A stretch of 8,317 nucleotides of DNA from NCBI GenBank assembly GCA_021797225.1, contig JAKAAE010000064.1:1-8317 (forward strand), in the 5' to 3' direction. Origin of the DNA: Thermoplasmata archaeon (GTDB lineage: Archaea > Thermoplasmatota > Thermoplasmata > Thermoplasmatales > Thermoplasmataceae). Within the stretch, counting starts at the first letter, position 1, and every line of letters begins with the position of its first letter. Positions 1 through 6,175 of this stretch are shown in pieces. Under the pieces are notes generated by a model. The model was not told the origin of the DNA. It ran no database searches and saw nothing but the letters and a program-made list of their open reading frames with translations. The position numbers and the translations under genes were made by a program.

Positions 1-77
1 TTACACCCCAGATAACAGATCTATTTGGTGATTTCATCAAGAGATATGAGGATAAAACATTGAATTTGAGGTGGTAA
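1..77 (+). CDS. Probable C-terminal end of an upstream gene (partial)
   Basis: One + strand frame (codons beginning at base 3) is open from the window edge to a TAA at 75-77 and encodes about 24 residues ending in NLRW. The peptide is charged and helix-like, with a segment GDFIKRYEDKT, as expected of a real protein tail. The other two + frames hit stops at 13-15 and 29-31. The fragment is too short to name a family. It would belong to a gene lying almost wholly left of the window, in the same direction as the YbjQ gene. Random open frames of this length are common, so this is tentative. Confidence 0.33.
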   Translation, partial: TPQITDLFGDFIKRYEDKTLNLRW

Positions 78-219
78 TAATGTAAAAAAGTAAATTGGCA
101 AATAGCACTATGGCACATTCATTTGGCGAAGTCAGGATTTAACATTCAAGGATCAAAATTGCAATTAATTATTACACTACCCCTAATATTTGTAACGTGG
201 GAAATAAATATAGGGTGAA
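78..219. other. Intergenic region before the YbjQ gene
   Basis: This is AT-rich spacer between the presumed upstream gene end and the promoter of the YbjQ gene. It holds a good ribosome-site-like GAGGTGGT (68-75) followed by ATG at 80-82 that is at once closed by TAA at 83-85. The same frame then stays open to a TAA at 140-142, passing another ATG at 110. No other supported feature was seen. Confidence 0.4.
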
Positions 220-231
220 AATTTAAATATG
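218..231 (+). promoter_or_regulatory. TATA-type archaeal promoter of the YbjQ gene
   Basis: The stretch AAAATTTAAATATG resembles an archaeal TATA box (core TTTAAATA, 222-229) with a purine-rich flank upstream that could serve as the TFB element. Transcription would start about 25 bases downstream, near 248-252, leaving a short leader. That leader contains GAGGT (252-256), a good match to the archaeal anti-Shine-Dalgarno sequence, 7 bases before the ATG at 264. Assigned by pattern only. Confidence 0.5.
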
Positions 232-263
232 CACGGCAGATATAACAGCCAGAGGTAATAAAT

Positions 264-632
264 ATGGATGAAAACCCAAATGTAATAATGGTTACTACCA
301 ATTATGTCCCGGGAAAGAAAGTTGACAGGGTAATAGGCACTACCTGGGGCATTACAGTAAGAAGTAGAGGGCTTGGAGGTAATCTAATGGCCGGGCTGAG
401 ATCAATAGCCGGAGGGGAAATAAAGGAATATTCAAAGATGCTTTCAGATGCGAGGAACACTGCCATGGAAAGGCTCAGAGATGCAGCTAAACAGACGGGC
501 GCAAATGCTGTAATTGAACTGAGATTTGATTCCTCAGATATAGGCCAGGTGATGACAGAAATAGTGGCATACGGAACTGCGGTAATTGTATCTGATATTT
601 CGGAAAACGTTGAACGGGTATCCCTTTCCTGA
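264..632 (+). CDS. YbjQ/UPF0145 (DUF74) family protein
   Basis: A 122-residue protein of the YbjQ/UPF0145 family, sometimes labelled a heavy-metal-binding domain; its biochemical role is not settled. The family pattern is clear: GTTWG at about 25-29, then RGLGGNLMAGLRSIAGGE at 35-52 (the conserved AGLR-x-I-x-GGE block), a helix SDARNTAMERLRDAAKQTGANAVI at 61-84, and the closing strand AYGTAVIV at 102-109. Family members are usually 100-120 residues and form pentameric rings in solved structures, so the length fits. There is no signal peptide or membrane segment, implying a cytosolic protein. The ATG start is supported by GAGGT 7 bases upstream and a TATA box at about 222-229. The first ~8 residues are a short variable extension. 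A small open frame follows after 6 bases. Family assignment is confident; a metal-related function is only family lore. Confidence 0.9.
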   Translation: MDENPNVIMVTTNYVPGKKVDRVIGTTWGITVRSRGLGGNLMAGLRSIAGGEIKEYSKMLSDARNTAMERLRDAAKQTGANAVIELRFDSSDIGQVMTEIVAYGTAVIVSDISENVERVSLS

Positions 633-638
633 AGGAAT

Positions 639-866
639 ATGGATATAAAATCAGCTAAACGGTATTATACTGAATATTATATCCTCATTACTGTTTCATC
701 CTGGAACTGCAATTTTGTTATTAAACATCCCTATGATTACCATACAGTTTCCATTATATTCTGGATTATTGCTATGAGTGTATCGATTGGAATTTTTGTT
801 GTGGACCTCAGAAAAATACATGGAATGTCGGAAATTGAGAAACCGGAACCACCTGTTGTTTTCTAA
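639..866 (+). CDS. Small hypothetical membrane protein (75 aa)
   Basis: I do not recognise this frame. It begins 6 bases after the stop of the YbjQ gene, with GAAGGA (631-636) as a weak ribosome site only 2 bases from the ATG. That arrangement would suit translational coupling. Residues ~36-56 form one convincing membrane helix (HTVSIIFWIIAMSVSIGIF), followed by a basic turn (DLRKIHG) and a short acidic, proline-rich tail. A weaker hydrophobic stretch lies at ~13-27 and contains one cysteine. A T-rich stretch follows the stop. For: position, spacing, and a plausible helix with a positively charged cytosolic flank. Against: a poor ribosome site, and the fact that AT-rich DNA often yields hydrophobic frames by chance. 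Confidence 0.42.
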   Translation: MDIKSAKRYYTEYYILITVSSWNCNFVIKHPYDYHTVSIIFWIIAMSVSIGIFVVDLRKIHGMSEIEKPEPPVVF

Positions 867-872
867 TTTTCT
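856..872 (+). terminator. T-rich terminator candidate after the YbjQ unit
   Basis: The stretch TTGTTTTCTAATTTTCT runs across the stop codon of the small membrane protein on the + strand. Archaeal termination typically uses oligo-T runs without a required stem-loop, and this is the first such run after the YbjQ gene. Assigned by pattern only. Confidence 0.3.
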
Positions 873-1103
873 ATCAATGCATATAAGGAAAATAATGCAT
901 GATGGTTGCCACGGATAGCAGGTTTATGACTGGAAACATATGTTAATGCATTGTGTAAAAACTGTAAGATGGTCCCATTATAGAGATATAAAACATTGCC
1001 ACAGTTCATTTTGATATTAATATAAATCCAGTATATTGCTTGATAGAACTGTGCACTGAATTGATTGGGCATCCATGAGCGGATATCTGAATACGCGCCT
1101 ATC

Positions 1104-1955
1104 CTATCTATTAATTTTTTCAAGCCCTTTTCTAATTTCTTCATAATACCTGTTCAGTATTGCTGTTATGGTCTCATCATTAAAATCAGACGGGGGTGGG
1201 TATTTTTTCAATGGAATAATAGTGGACCCGGATTGCTGATGTATTTCAGATATGGTTATTGCTGGCTCTCTCCAGAATTTATCAATAAAATCCCTGGAAA
1301 TTCCTGTTCCGTTTGATGGAGCTATACCGGATGCTAAATGTTTTTCATTATGGGCTTCTGAAAACGCCTGCAGTATCTGTTCCTGTGTTTTCCCCCTGAG
1401 CTGAAGCAGTATGAATGGGTCACTGTCAAAAGCATCAGCCATAACGTAGAACACGGCGGCTATGTGCTTGCATGGGTTTGCATAATCAGGGCAGCTGCAG
1501 TTCATTTTGATATCATCTGGTTTTGCAGGGAATAATTTGGATCCTGATTTTTCAAAGAGTTCCTCAATCTCCGGGCTGAGCTCACCTGCAAGCAACAGTG
1601 AGGTAAATTCAGGTTTCTTTTTCATGGCATCGATAATGTTGTTCCATGTTCTCTCATCAATTTCCTGGAATTCAATTTCAACCCTGTATGGTTTTGCCAT
1701 TGATCCCTGCACCTCTGCAGAAATTTTTCCACTTTCAATATTAATTCTAAGAACCTGCCCGGATCTTGCATATCTCCTACCCCGTTGAAGCCTGTTTGCC
1801 CATCCGTAGGAGGAAAGTATTTCTATAAATCTTTTTGACCACCATTTCTTTGCAACCACACCACCCTTAGAATTTACCCTTATGCCTCCCTCTGCCTTTC
1901 TGGGGCGACTTGGAGCATAATACGGAGAATAATTTCCATAATATTTTTTAGACAT
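1104..1955 (-). CDS. SWIM zinc-finger protein partnered with an SNF2 ATPase
   Basis: A 283-residue protein with a textbook SWIM zinc finger at about 151-170: C153-x-C155, then C162-x-H164 in the context NCSCPDYANPCKHIAAVFY. SWIM domains bind zinc and are linked to DNA or protein interaction. The helix after the finger (AAVFYVMADAFDSDPFILLQLRGKT) is typical of prokaryotic SWIM proteins encoded beside SNF2 helicases. The N-terminus is tyrosine-rich and basic (about 1-40), then WWSKRFIEILSSYGWANRLQRGRRYARSGQV (38-68) matches the usual N-terminal SWIM-protein region, which begins with a W-x-x-F/L-E pattern and a G-R-x-Y-A-R-x-G-x-V turn. The start is firm: AGGTGAAA (1963-1970) lies ~9 bases upstream, inside the final codons of the SNF2 gene, whose stop is one base away. 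This implies coupled expression and probably a shared complex or pathway. The C-terminal ~80 residues are not recognised. Confidence 0.93.
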   Translation of the reverse strand: MSKKYYGNYSPYYAPSRPRKAEGGIRVNSKGGVVAKKWWSKRFIEILSSYGWANRLQRGRRYARSGQVLRINIESGKISAEVQGSMAKPYRVEIEFQEIDERTWNNIIDAMKKKPEFTSLLLAGELSPEIEELFEKSGSKLFPAKPDDIKMNCSCPDYANPCKHIAAVFYVMADAFDSDPFILLQLRGKTQEQILQAFSEAHNEKHLASGIAPSNGTGISRDFIDKFWREPAITISEIHQQSGSTIIPLKKYPPPSDFNDETITAILNRYYEEIRKGLEKINR

Positions 1956-1956
1956 T

Positions 1957-4900
1957 TTAATCTTTCACCTCTGCTATTGCCTCTTTCCTGAGGGTAAACA
2001 GATCCTTAAGATTACTGGTAGACAGGTTACTAACCCATGATTCGTCTGTGGATTTGATAATTTTTTTGCTCAGATATGTTTTTCCCTCTATTATGCCATC
2101 AATCTTTTCCTCAATAGTTCCTGTTGATATGAATTTATATACACGGACAAGTTTTGACTGCCCTATACGGTAAGCCCTGTCAGTGGCCTGGTTCTCTACT
2201 GCAGGATTCCACCATCTGTCAAAATGTATCACGTTTGTGGCCGCAGTAAGATTTATCCCCGCACCCCCGGCCTTTACAGAGATGATAAAAATTTTTGGCC
2301 CTCCCGCATTCTGGAATCTCTCAATCATCTGCTCCCTTACAATCCTGGGAACATTCCCAGAAAGGAATAGAGCCTCTTCGTGGAACCTTTTTATAATAAG
2401 TTCCTTTATAATTTTTCCCGCCTCAATATACTGGGTAAAAATCAGTACTTTTTCACCATTTGCCAGGATTTCTTCCAGCATATCCATTAACCTGACCATC
2501 TTTTCTGATCGTTCTTCATTATAATTTTTGTCCCCTGAAACCAGTGATGGATGATCCATAAGTCTCTTAAGCTTTGTGATGGTAGAAAGTATTATGCCGC
2601 TTCTCTTAATGCCCTTTAATTCCTCCACATCCTCTAACATTGCCTTTACTGTTGCAGCATAGAGTGTAGCCTGTTCCCTTGACACAGGCACGTACAGCTT
2701 TATTTCCTCTTTTTCTGGAAGGTCGGATATAACATTCTTATCTGTTTTAACCCTTCTCAGAATAAATGGGCCTACAAGCCTGCCAAGTTTATCAGAAACA
2801 GTATCATCACCTTCCTTAATGATTGGTTCTGTGAAGTTTTTCTTGAAGGTTTTTTCACCTCCAAGATATCCTGGATTAATGAAATCAAATATGGACCTCA
2901 GGTCCTCAAGCCTGTTTTCTATTGGCGTGCCGGTTAAAGCAATTCTATACATTGCACTTAATGACCTGATTGCTCTGCTCTGCTTTGTTCCGGAGTTTTT
3001 AATATACTGTGCCTCGTCTGCTACAATGCCCTCCCAGTTTATCTTATACAGTATGTTGAAATCCCTTGTTAGCAGTGAATATGATGTTATAACCACATCA
3101 TAATTGATAATTGTATCCACAAGCTCCTGCTCCTTCATCCTATCACTGCCATGATGTACATGTACCCTGAGTGATGGGGCAAACTTATTCAATTCGTGTA
3201 CCCAGTTACTTATAACCGAGGTAGGGCATACAACAAGTGTTACACCCTTATTTTCCTGGGACTCATGCCTTTTCAGCATGTATGAAATGATTTCAATCGT
3301 TTTGCCAAGTCCCATATCATCTGCCAGGCAGCAACCAAACCCATAACCTGCCATAAAATTTAGCCATGAAAGCCCCTGTTTCTGGTATTCCCGTAATTCC
3401 CCCATAAGGCCTGCCGGCTGTTCTGGCATATCCATATGGTGTTCTTTATTGAATAGATTCTTTAGCCATCCATCTCCCTCAATGTCTATAACCGGTATAT
3501 TGCTGTCCATGCCGGCCATTGAAAGTAGCTGGGCAAGCGGTACCTGTTTTTTATTATCCCGTAACATTTTCAAAATTTTGTTTAACTGCTCCTTATCTAT
3601 TTCCAGCCATTTTTTCCCTATATGCACAAAGCGTGATTTAATAGCCGCCAGGCGCTCAAGTTCCCCGACACCAATAGGTTCACCATCCATAACAATTTCC
3701 AGGTCATATTTTACAAGTGTTTCCAGTCCCAGTTTCTTTGTCTGGCTGCCGGGTGATGCCTTAATTTTCAGTGCAGGTTTTCCTGATTTTTTACCCCACC
3801 ATTCCGGGAATAGCACACTGAATCCGGATTCCCCCAGAACAGCCCCATAATCTTTTAAAAATTGATAAACTTCATCTGATGTGAGTGGCAGTTCAGCCGG
3901 ATTAGCGGACTGGAGTGCCTTTTTGATAGGTGGAAATATCAACTGTGCCATGCCAAGCGATTGAAGAAGGAATTCCTCAGGAAATTCTGTATATTTTTTT
4001 ATAAATGCCATGGCATCAACATCATTTCTTCCCCATATCCTTTCAAACGGTATAATCAGGCTTGGGTCATTTTTTGATTGAACCATAAACCTGAGCTTCC
4101 ACGTATCATCATCACCATCGGGGGGGATCAGATCAAATGCCATCTGAAGTGGAAAATCTATCCTGCTCTGAATAGCCCTGGACCATGAGGAGATTTTCTG
4201 TATTGCAAGGCTCCTGCTGAATGTAACCAGTGAACTGCCGGAGGAAAGGGATGAGACCCATTTAAGGGCATCGCCTCCCTGGGCAGGAATTGTGTATGTA
4301 TTTATCTGAGATCTGCAAAATGTGTCAACGGCCACATTCATGTATGTTTTTAAAAGCGTTTCAGCATCAATCTGGCCATAGTTAAAAGCGAGGCATGCAA
4401 GTGGCATATCCTTTACAAGCGACTGAACCATTGACTGGTCACTGCTTGTTTCCAGAATTGGAGTCCATCTGGATCTAACAGAGAAACTATCCTCTACTAC
4501 CGTGGGAAGAAATTTCCGTTCCGCAATGATGTTATAAACAAACTGGCTGGCATTGCGCCAGAATAAAAAATCACTTCCCGGAATTATGTACTCATTGCCT
4601 TTATCGTTTCCGGATAGAATTGTGAAAATATCTGCTATGTCTACCACAGCACATGGAACTGCCCACTCTTTCAATTCCGGGTTATCGATCTCAGAGTCTT
4701 TAGTATAATCAACCATTCCAGAGATCTGGTTTGAAAGAAGTGGTGTATTTCCAAAAGTTGGGAAGTGTGCGGGCAGAGAAGTAGTTTCTGTTTTTATCTT
4801 TTTATCATTAATTATATCATTTAGCAATTTTACAGTTTTCTGTGCACTGGTGGCAAAAGGGTGGAAATTTTCTGTTTTCTTTATTTTATCGGACGTTTCA

Positions 4901-4980
4901 GACCACAGCAGAAACTTTACACTGTGCTCATCAATATAGCAGGTTCCATGCATTACATACATATGATCGGTTTTGCTCAT
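1957..4980 (-). CDS. SNF2-family DNA-dependent ATPase/helicase with SNF2-associated domain
   Basis: A 1007-residue SNF2 (superfamily 2) ATPase that would use ATP to translocate on duplex DNA and displace proteins. Visible motifs: motif I DDMGLGKT (554-561), Walker B DEAQ (655-658), motif III LTGTPIENR (682-690), motif IV KVLIFTQY (844-851), motif V SVKAGGAGINL (901-911) and motif VI QATDRAYRIGQ (931-941). All key residues are present, so the enzyme should be active. Residues ~360-480 fit the bacterial SNF2 helicase-associated domain: GESGFSVLFPEWW (383-395), then DGEPIGVGELERLAAIKSRFVHIGKKWLEID (432-462). Residues 1-350 are less conserved and not recognised. The length matches the bacterial group encoded beside SWIM proteins (YwqA/YwqB-like pairs), and the SWIM gene indeed follows here. 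The ATG is supported by GTGAT (4992-4996) 11 bases upstream and a TATA box at about 5041-5049; in-frame ATGs at codons 7 and 10 are less well placed. Confidence 0.96.
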   Translation of the reverse strand: MSKTDHMYVMHGTCYIDEHSVKFLLWSETSDKIKKTENFHPFATSAQKTVKLLNDIINDKKIKTETTSLPAHFPTFGNTPLLSNQISGMVDYTKDSEIDNPELKEWAVPCAVVDIADIFTILSGNDKGNEYIIPGSDFLFWRNASQFVYNIIAERKFLPTVVEDSFSVRSRWTPILETSSDQSMVQSLVKDMPLACLAFNYGQIDAETLLKTYMNVAVDTFCRSQINTYTIPAQGGDALKWVSSLSSGSSLVTFSRSLAIQKISSWSRAIQSRIDFPLQMAFDLIPPDGDDDTWKLRFMVQSKNDPSLIIPFERIWGRNDVDAMAFIKKYTEFPEEFLLQSLGMAQLIFPPIKKALQSANPAELPLTSDEVYQFLKDYGAVLGESGFSVLFPEWWGKKSGKPALKIKASPGSQTKKLGLETLVKYDLEIVMDGEPIGVGELERLAAIKSRFVHIGKKWLEIDKEQLNKILKMLRDNKKQVPLAQLLSMAGMDSNIPVIDIEGDGWLKNLFNKEHHMDMPEQPAGLMGELREYQKQGLSWLNFMAGYGFGCCLADDMGLGKTIEIISYMLKRHESQENKGVTLVVCPTSVISNWVHELNKFAPSLRVHVHHGSDRMKEQELVDTIINYDVVITSYSLLTRDFNILYKINWEGIVADEAQYIKNSGTKQSRAIRSLSAMYRIALTGTPIENRLEDLRSIFDFINPGYLGGEKTFKKNFTEPIIKEGDDTVSDKLGRLVGPFILRRVKTDKNVISDLPEKEEIKLYVPVSREQATLYAATVKAMLEDVEELKGIKRSGIILSTITKLKRLMDHPSLVSGDKNYNEERSEKMVRLMDMLEEILANGEKVLIFTQYIEAGKIIKELIIKRFHEEALFLSGNVPRIVREQMIERFQNAGGPKIFIISVKAGGAGINLTAATNVIHFDRWWNPAVENQATDRAYRIGQSKLVRVYKFISTGTIEEKIDGIIEGKTYLSKKIIKSTDESWVSNLSTSNLKDLFTLRKEAIAEVKD
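1963..1970 (-). promoter_or_regulatory. Ribosome-binding site of the SWIM gene, inside the SNF2 gene
   Basis: Read on the - strand this is AGGTGAAA, a strong match to the archaeal Shine-Dalgarno sequence, about 9 bases before the SWIM ATG. It forms part of the last codons of the SNF2 gene, and the two genes are separated by one base. This fixes the SWIM start and predicts translational coupling. Confidence 0.75.
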
Positions 4981-5040
4981 TGTATAATATTATCACTTAC
5001 ATGATTATATCCTTTTCCTATCCTGTAGCAGAGTAAGGCG

Positions 5041-5050
5041 TTATAAATAC
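5041..5050 (-). promoter_or_regulatory. TATA box of the SNF2-SWIM operon
   Basis: On the - strand this reads GTATTTATAA, a good archaeal TATA box. Initiation about 25 bases downstream would fall near 5018-5020, giving a leader of roughly 40 bases that contains the ribosome site GTGAT at 4992-4996. Pattern-based prediction. Confidence 0.5.
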
Positions 5051-5271
5051 TGTGTGATTTTCCATCATAAATTCTTAAAATTATGGGTTAATGAATGGAT
5101 TGTTTCCTGGAGAAGGTTGTACTGCAATGAATTGCCGGAAAGGCAAAAGCATGTTTAATGGCTTAGAGTAGCCATCGATATACATCCCGGAAGATGGCTG
5201 AAAACTGCCTTATTTACACTGAACTGTTTTCCATATATCCCAACTGGCAATATATTAAGCCATCTATGTTT

Positions 5272-5308
5272 ATATATAGAAAGCAAAAATGTATATTATT
5301 CTATATAT
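5272..5308. repeat. AT-rich inverted repeat upstream of the metallo-hydrolase gene
   Basis: The arms ATATATAGAA (5272-5281) and TTCTATATAT (5299-5308) are exact reverse complements separated by 17 bases. The same 10-mer, as part of CTATATATAG, recurs ahead of the membrane protein gene at 7437-7505. It sits ~105-140 bases before the hydrolase start, so it could be an operator or an upstream promoter. The sequence is low-complexity, so chance is a real alternative. Confidence 0.5.
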
Positions 5309-5361
5309 TGTATATATTCCAACATATCCTATTGTGAATAGCATTAAATAATCATATATGC

Positions 5362-5370
5362 TTTTTATAC
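5362..5370 (+). promoter_or_regulatory. Candidate TATA box of the metallo-hydrolase gene
   Basis: TTTTTATAC is a plausible archaeal TATA box, and initiation about 25 bases later would fall near 5390-5396. That places the transcript start almost on the upstream in-frame ATG at 5396, so a leaderless product from there cannot be excluded. A second candidate, ATTAAATA (5343-5350), would start transcription near 5372 and leave a leader with the ribosome site at 5402-5408. Confidence 0.4.
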
Positions 5371-5401
5371 ATATGATGAAAATGAACTTAATAAAATGCA
5401 T

Positions 5402-5408
5402 GGTGGTG
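5402..5408 (+). promoter_or_regulatory. Ribosome-binding site that favours the start at 5414
   Basis: GGTGGTG lies about 5 bases before the ATG at 5414 and contains GGTG, the core of the archaeal Shine-Dalgarno match. It lies downstream of the alternative ATG at 5396, so it can only serve the second start. The protein from 5414 also opens directly with the first beta-strand typical of the fold (MQIKFLG). Confidence 0.55.
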
Positions 5409-5413
5409 TATTA

Positions 5414-6172
5414 ATGCAGATCAAATTTTTAGGAAACTGGTCATCCCATATAAGGGCTGGAAAAAGGAATGTATCTATACTTATAGATAGAAAGATTATA
5501 CTTGATTTTGGACCGCATACCATTGAATCATTACTGGAAAATAATATTGATCCATGCTCAATAAAAAAGGTGTTGATAAGCCATATGCATCTTGACCATT
5601 ATGGAGGACTTGCTGAGCTTCTCTGGTACAGGGCAATAAACCATGCTGAAGAGGAACTTTCAATAATGGGGCCCAGTGGAATTAAGGCAGCCACGGAAAA
5701 TATACTGAAATTATACTTTACGCCAGATAATGAAAAATTTAAGGTTAGATCAAAAATGCATGAAAATAATACCGGTAGGGAAGTATATGAAGTCAAGCCT
5801 GAATATATTGAAAGAACCGAACATGATTACATAGAATCTTTTCCTGGAAATCACATTATCCCTGACAGTATATACCGGCTGGATTATAATGGGTTCATCA
5901 TAACATATACAGGTGATACGGCATATACAGAATCTGCAATCGTGGCTGGAGAAAATGCTGATATACTTCTGCATGAAATGACATACACCGATGAAGATAG
6001 TGATATAGCCGCATTCTGGAAACATTCTACATATTCCTCTGCCATGAAAGTTTTTAAAGATAGCCGTGCTAAGAAACTTGTACCTGTACACTTAACCAAT
6101 GATACTTTTAATCTTTTAAATTCTAAAAAACATGAAAATGTAATCATGCCTGTAGCCGATATAGAACTGTAA
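5414..6172 (+). CDS. Metallo-beta-lactamase-fold hydrolase, RNase Z-like branch
   Basis: A 252-residue cytosolic hydrolase (258 if started at the ATG at 5396). It carries the zinc-binding signature SHMHLDH at 56-62 (H57, H59, D61, H62), followed by GGL. Further likely metal ligands are H147 in FPGNHIIP, D168 in TYTGDTAYT, and H226 in VPVHLT. The stretch LLHEMTYTDED (about 185-195) plus KHSTYSSA (203-210) mirrors the HEAT and HST motifs of RNase Z and its relatives, which cleave phosphodiester bonds, for example at tRNA 3' ends. The first loop (LGNWSSHIRAGKRNVS) departs from the usual LGT-x-x-x-P of RNase Z, and no long exosite arm is visible, so a true tRNA-processing role is not secure. I chose the start at 5414 because GGTGGTG precedes it and the fold's first strand begins there. 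The gene diverges from the SNF2 operon. Confidence 0.88.
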   Translation: MQIKFLGNWSSHIRAGKRNVSILIDRKIILDFGPHTIESLLENNIDPCSIKKVLISHMHLDHYGGLAELLWYRAINHAEEELSIMGPSGIKAATENILKLYFTPDNEKFKVRSKMHENNTGREVYEVKPEYIERTEHDYIESFPGNHIIPDSIYRLDYNGFIITYTGDTAYTESAIVAGENADILLHEMTYTDEDSDIAAFWKHSTYSSAMKVFKDSRAKKLVPVHLTNDTFNLLNSKKHENVIMPVADIEL

Positions 6173-6175
6173 TAG

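Larger units (their letters stand above)
4981..5413. other. Divergent intergenic region between the SNF2 operon and the metallo-hydrolase gene
   Basis: This 433-base region separates two genes that point away from each other. The left end holds the leader and TATA box of the SNF2-SWIM operon, and the right ~150 bases are very AT-rich and hold the inverted repeat and promoter of the hydrolase gene. The middle, about 5090-5250, is visibly richer in G and C and reads like protein. One frame runs 5081-5341 with a single internal stop (TAA, 5156-5158). A second begins at the ATG at 5091 and closes at a TAG at 5169-5171. This suggests a decayed gene or element remnant, but no family is recognised. 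AGCCATC occurs at 5169-5177 and 5259-5266, and its complement GATGGCT near 5193-5199. Confidence 0.4.

Noticed and set aside
863..1144. Open frame of 93 codons on the - strand overlapping the end of the SWIM gene
   Set aside because: Its start lies inside the SWIM coding region in another frame, there is no ribosome site, and the residue mix (Y, I, N, L, H) is what AT-rich spacer gives by chance. A decayed fragment at 863-1100 cannot be excluded, but nothing is recognised.
3449..3850. 133-codon + strand frame opposite the SNF2 gene
   Set aside because: It lies wholly within the SNF2 coding sequence on the other strand, is serine- and proline-rich as antisense frames are, and has no start signals.
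1104..4980. SNF2-SWIM operon as a DISARM- or other phage-defence locus
   Set aside because: No methylase, phospholipase D or DUF1998 partner gene is present. The SNF2-associated domain plus SWIM partner is the ordinary chromosomal arrangement seen in many bacteria.
5041..5413. Possible replication origin or CRISPR leader in the AT-rich divergent region
   Set aside because: No direct repeats of regular spacing, no origin-box pattern and no cas or orc1/cdc6 gene nearby.
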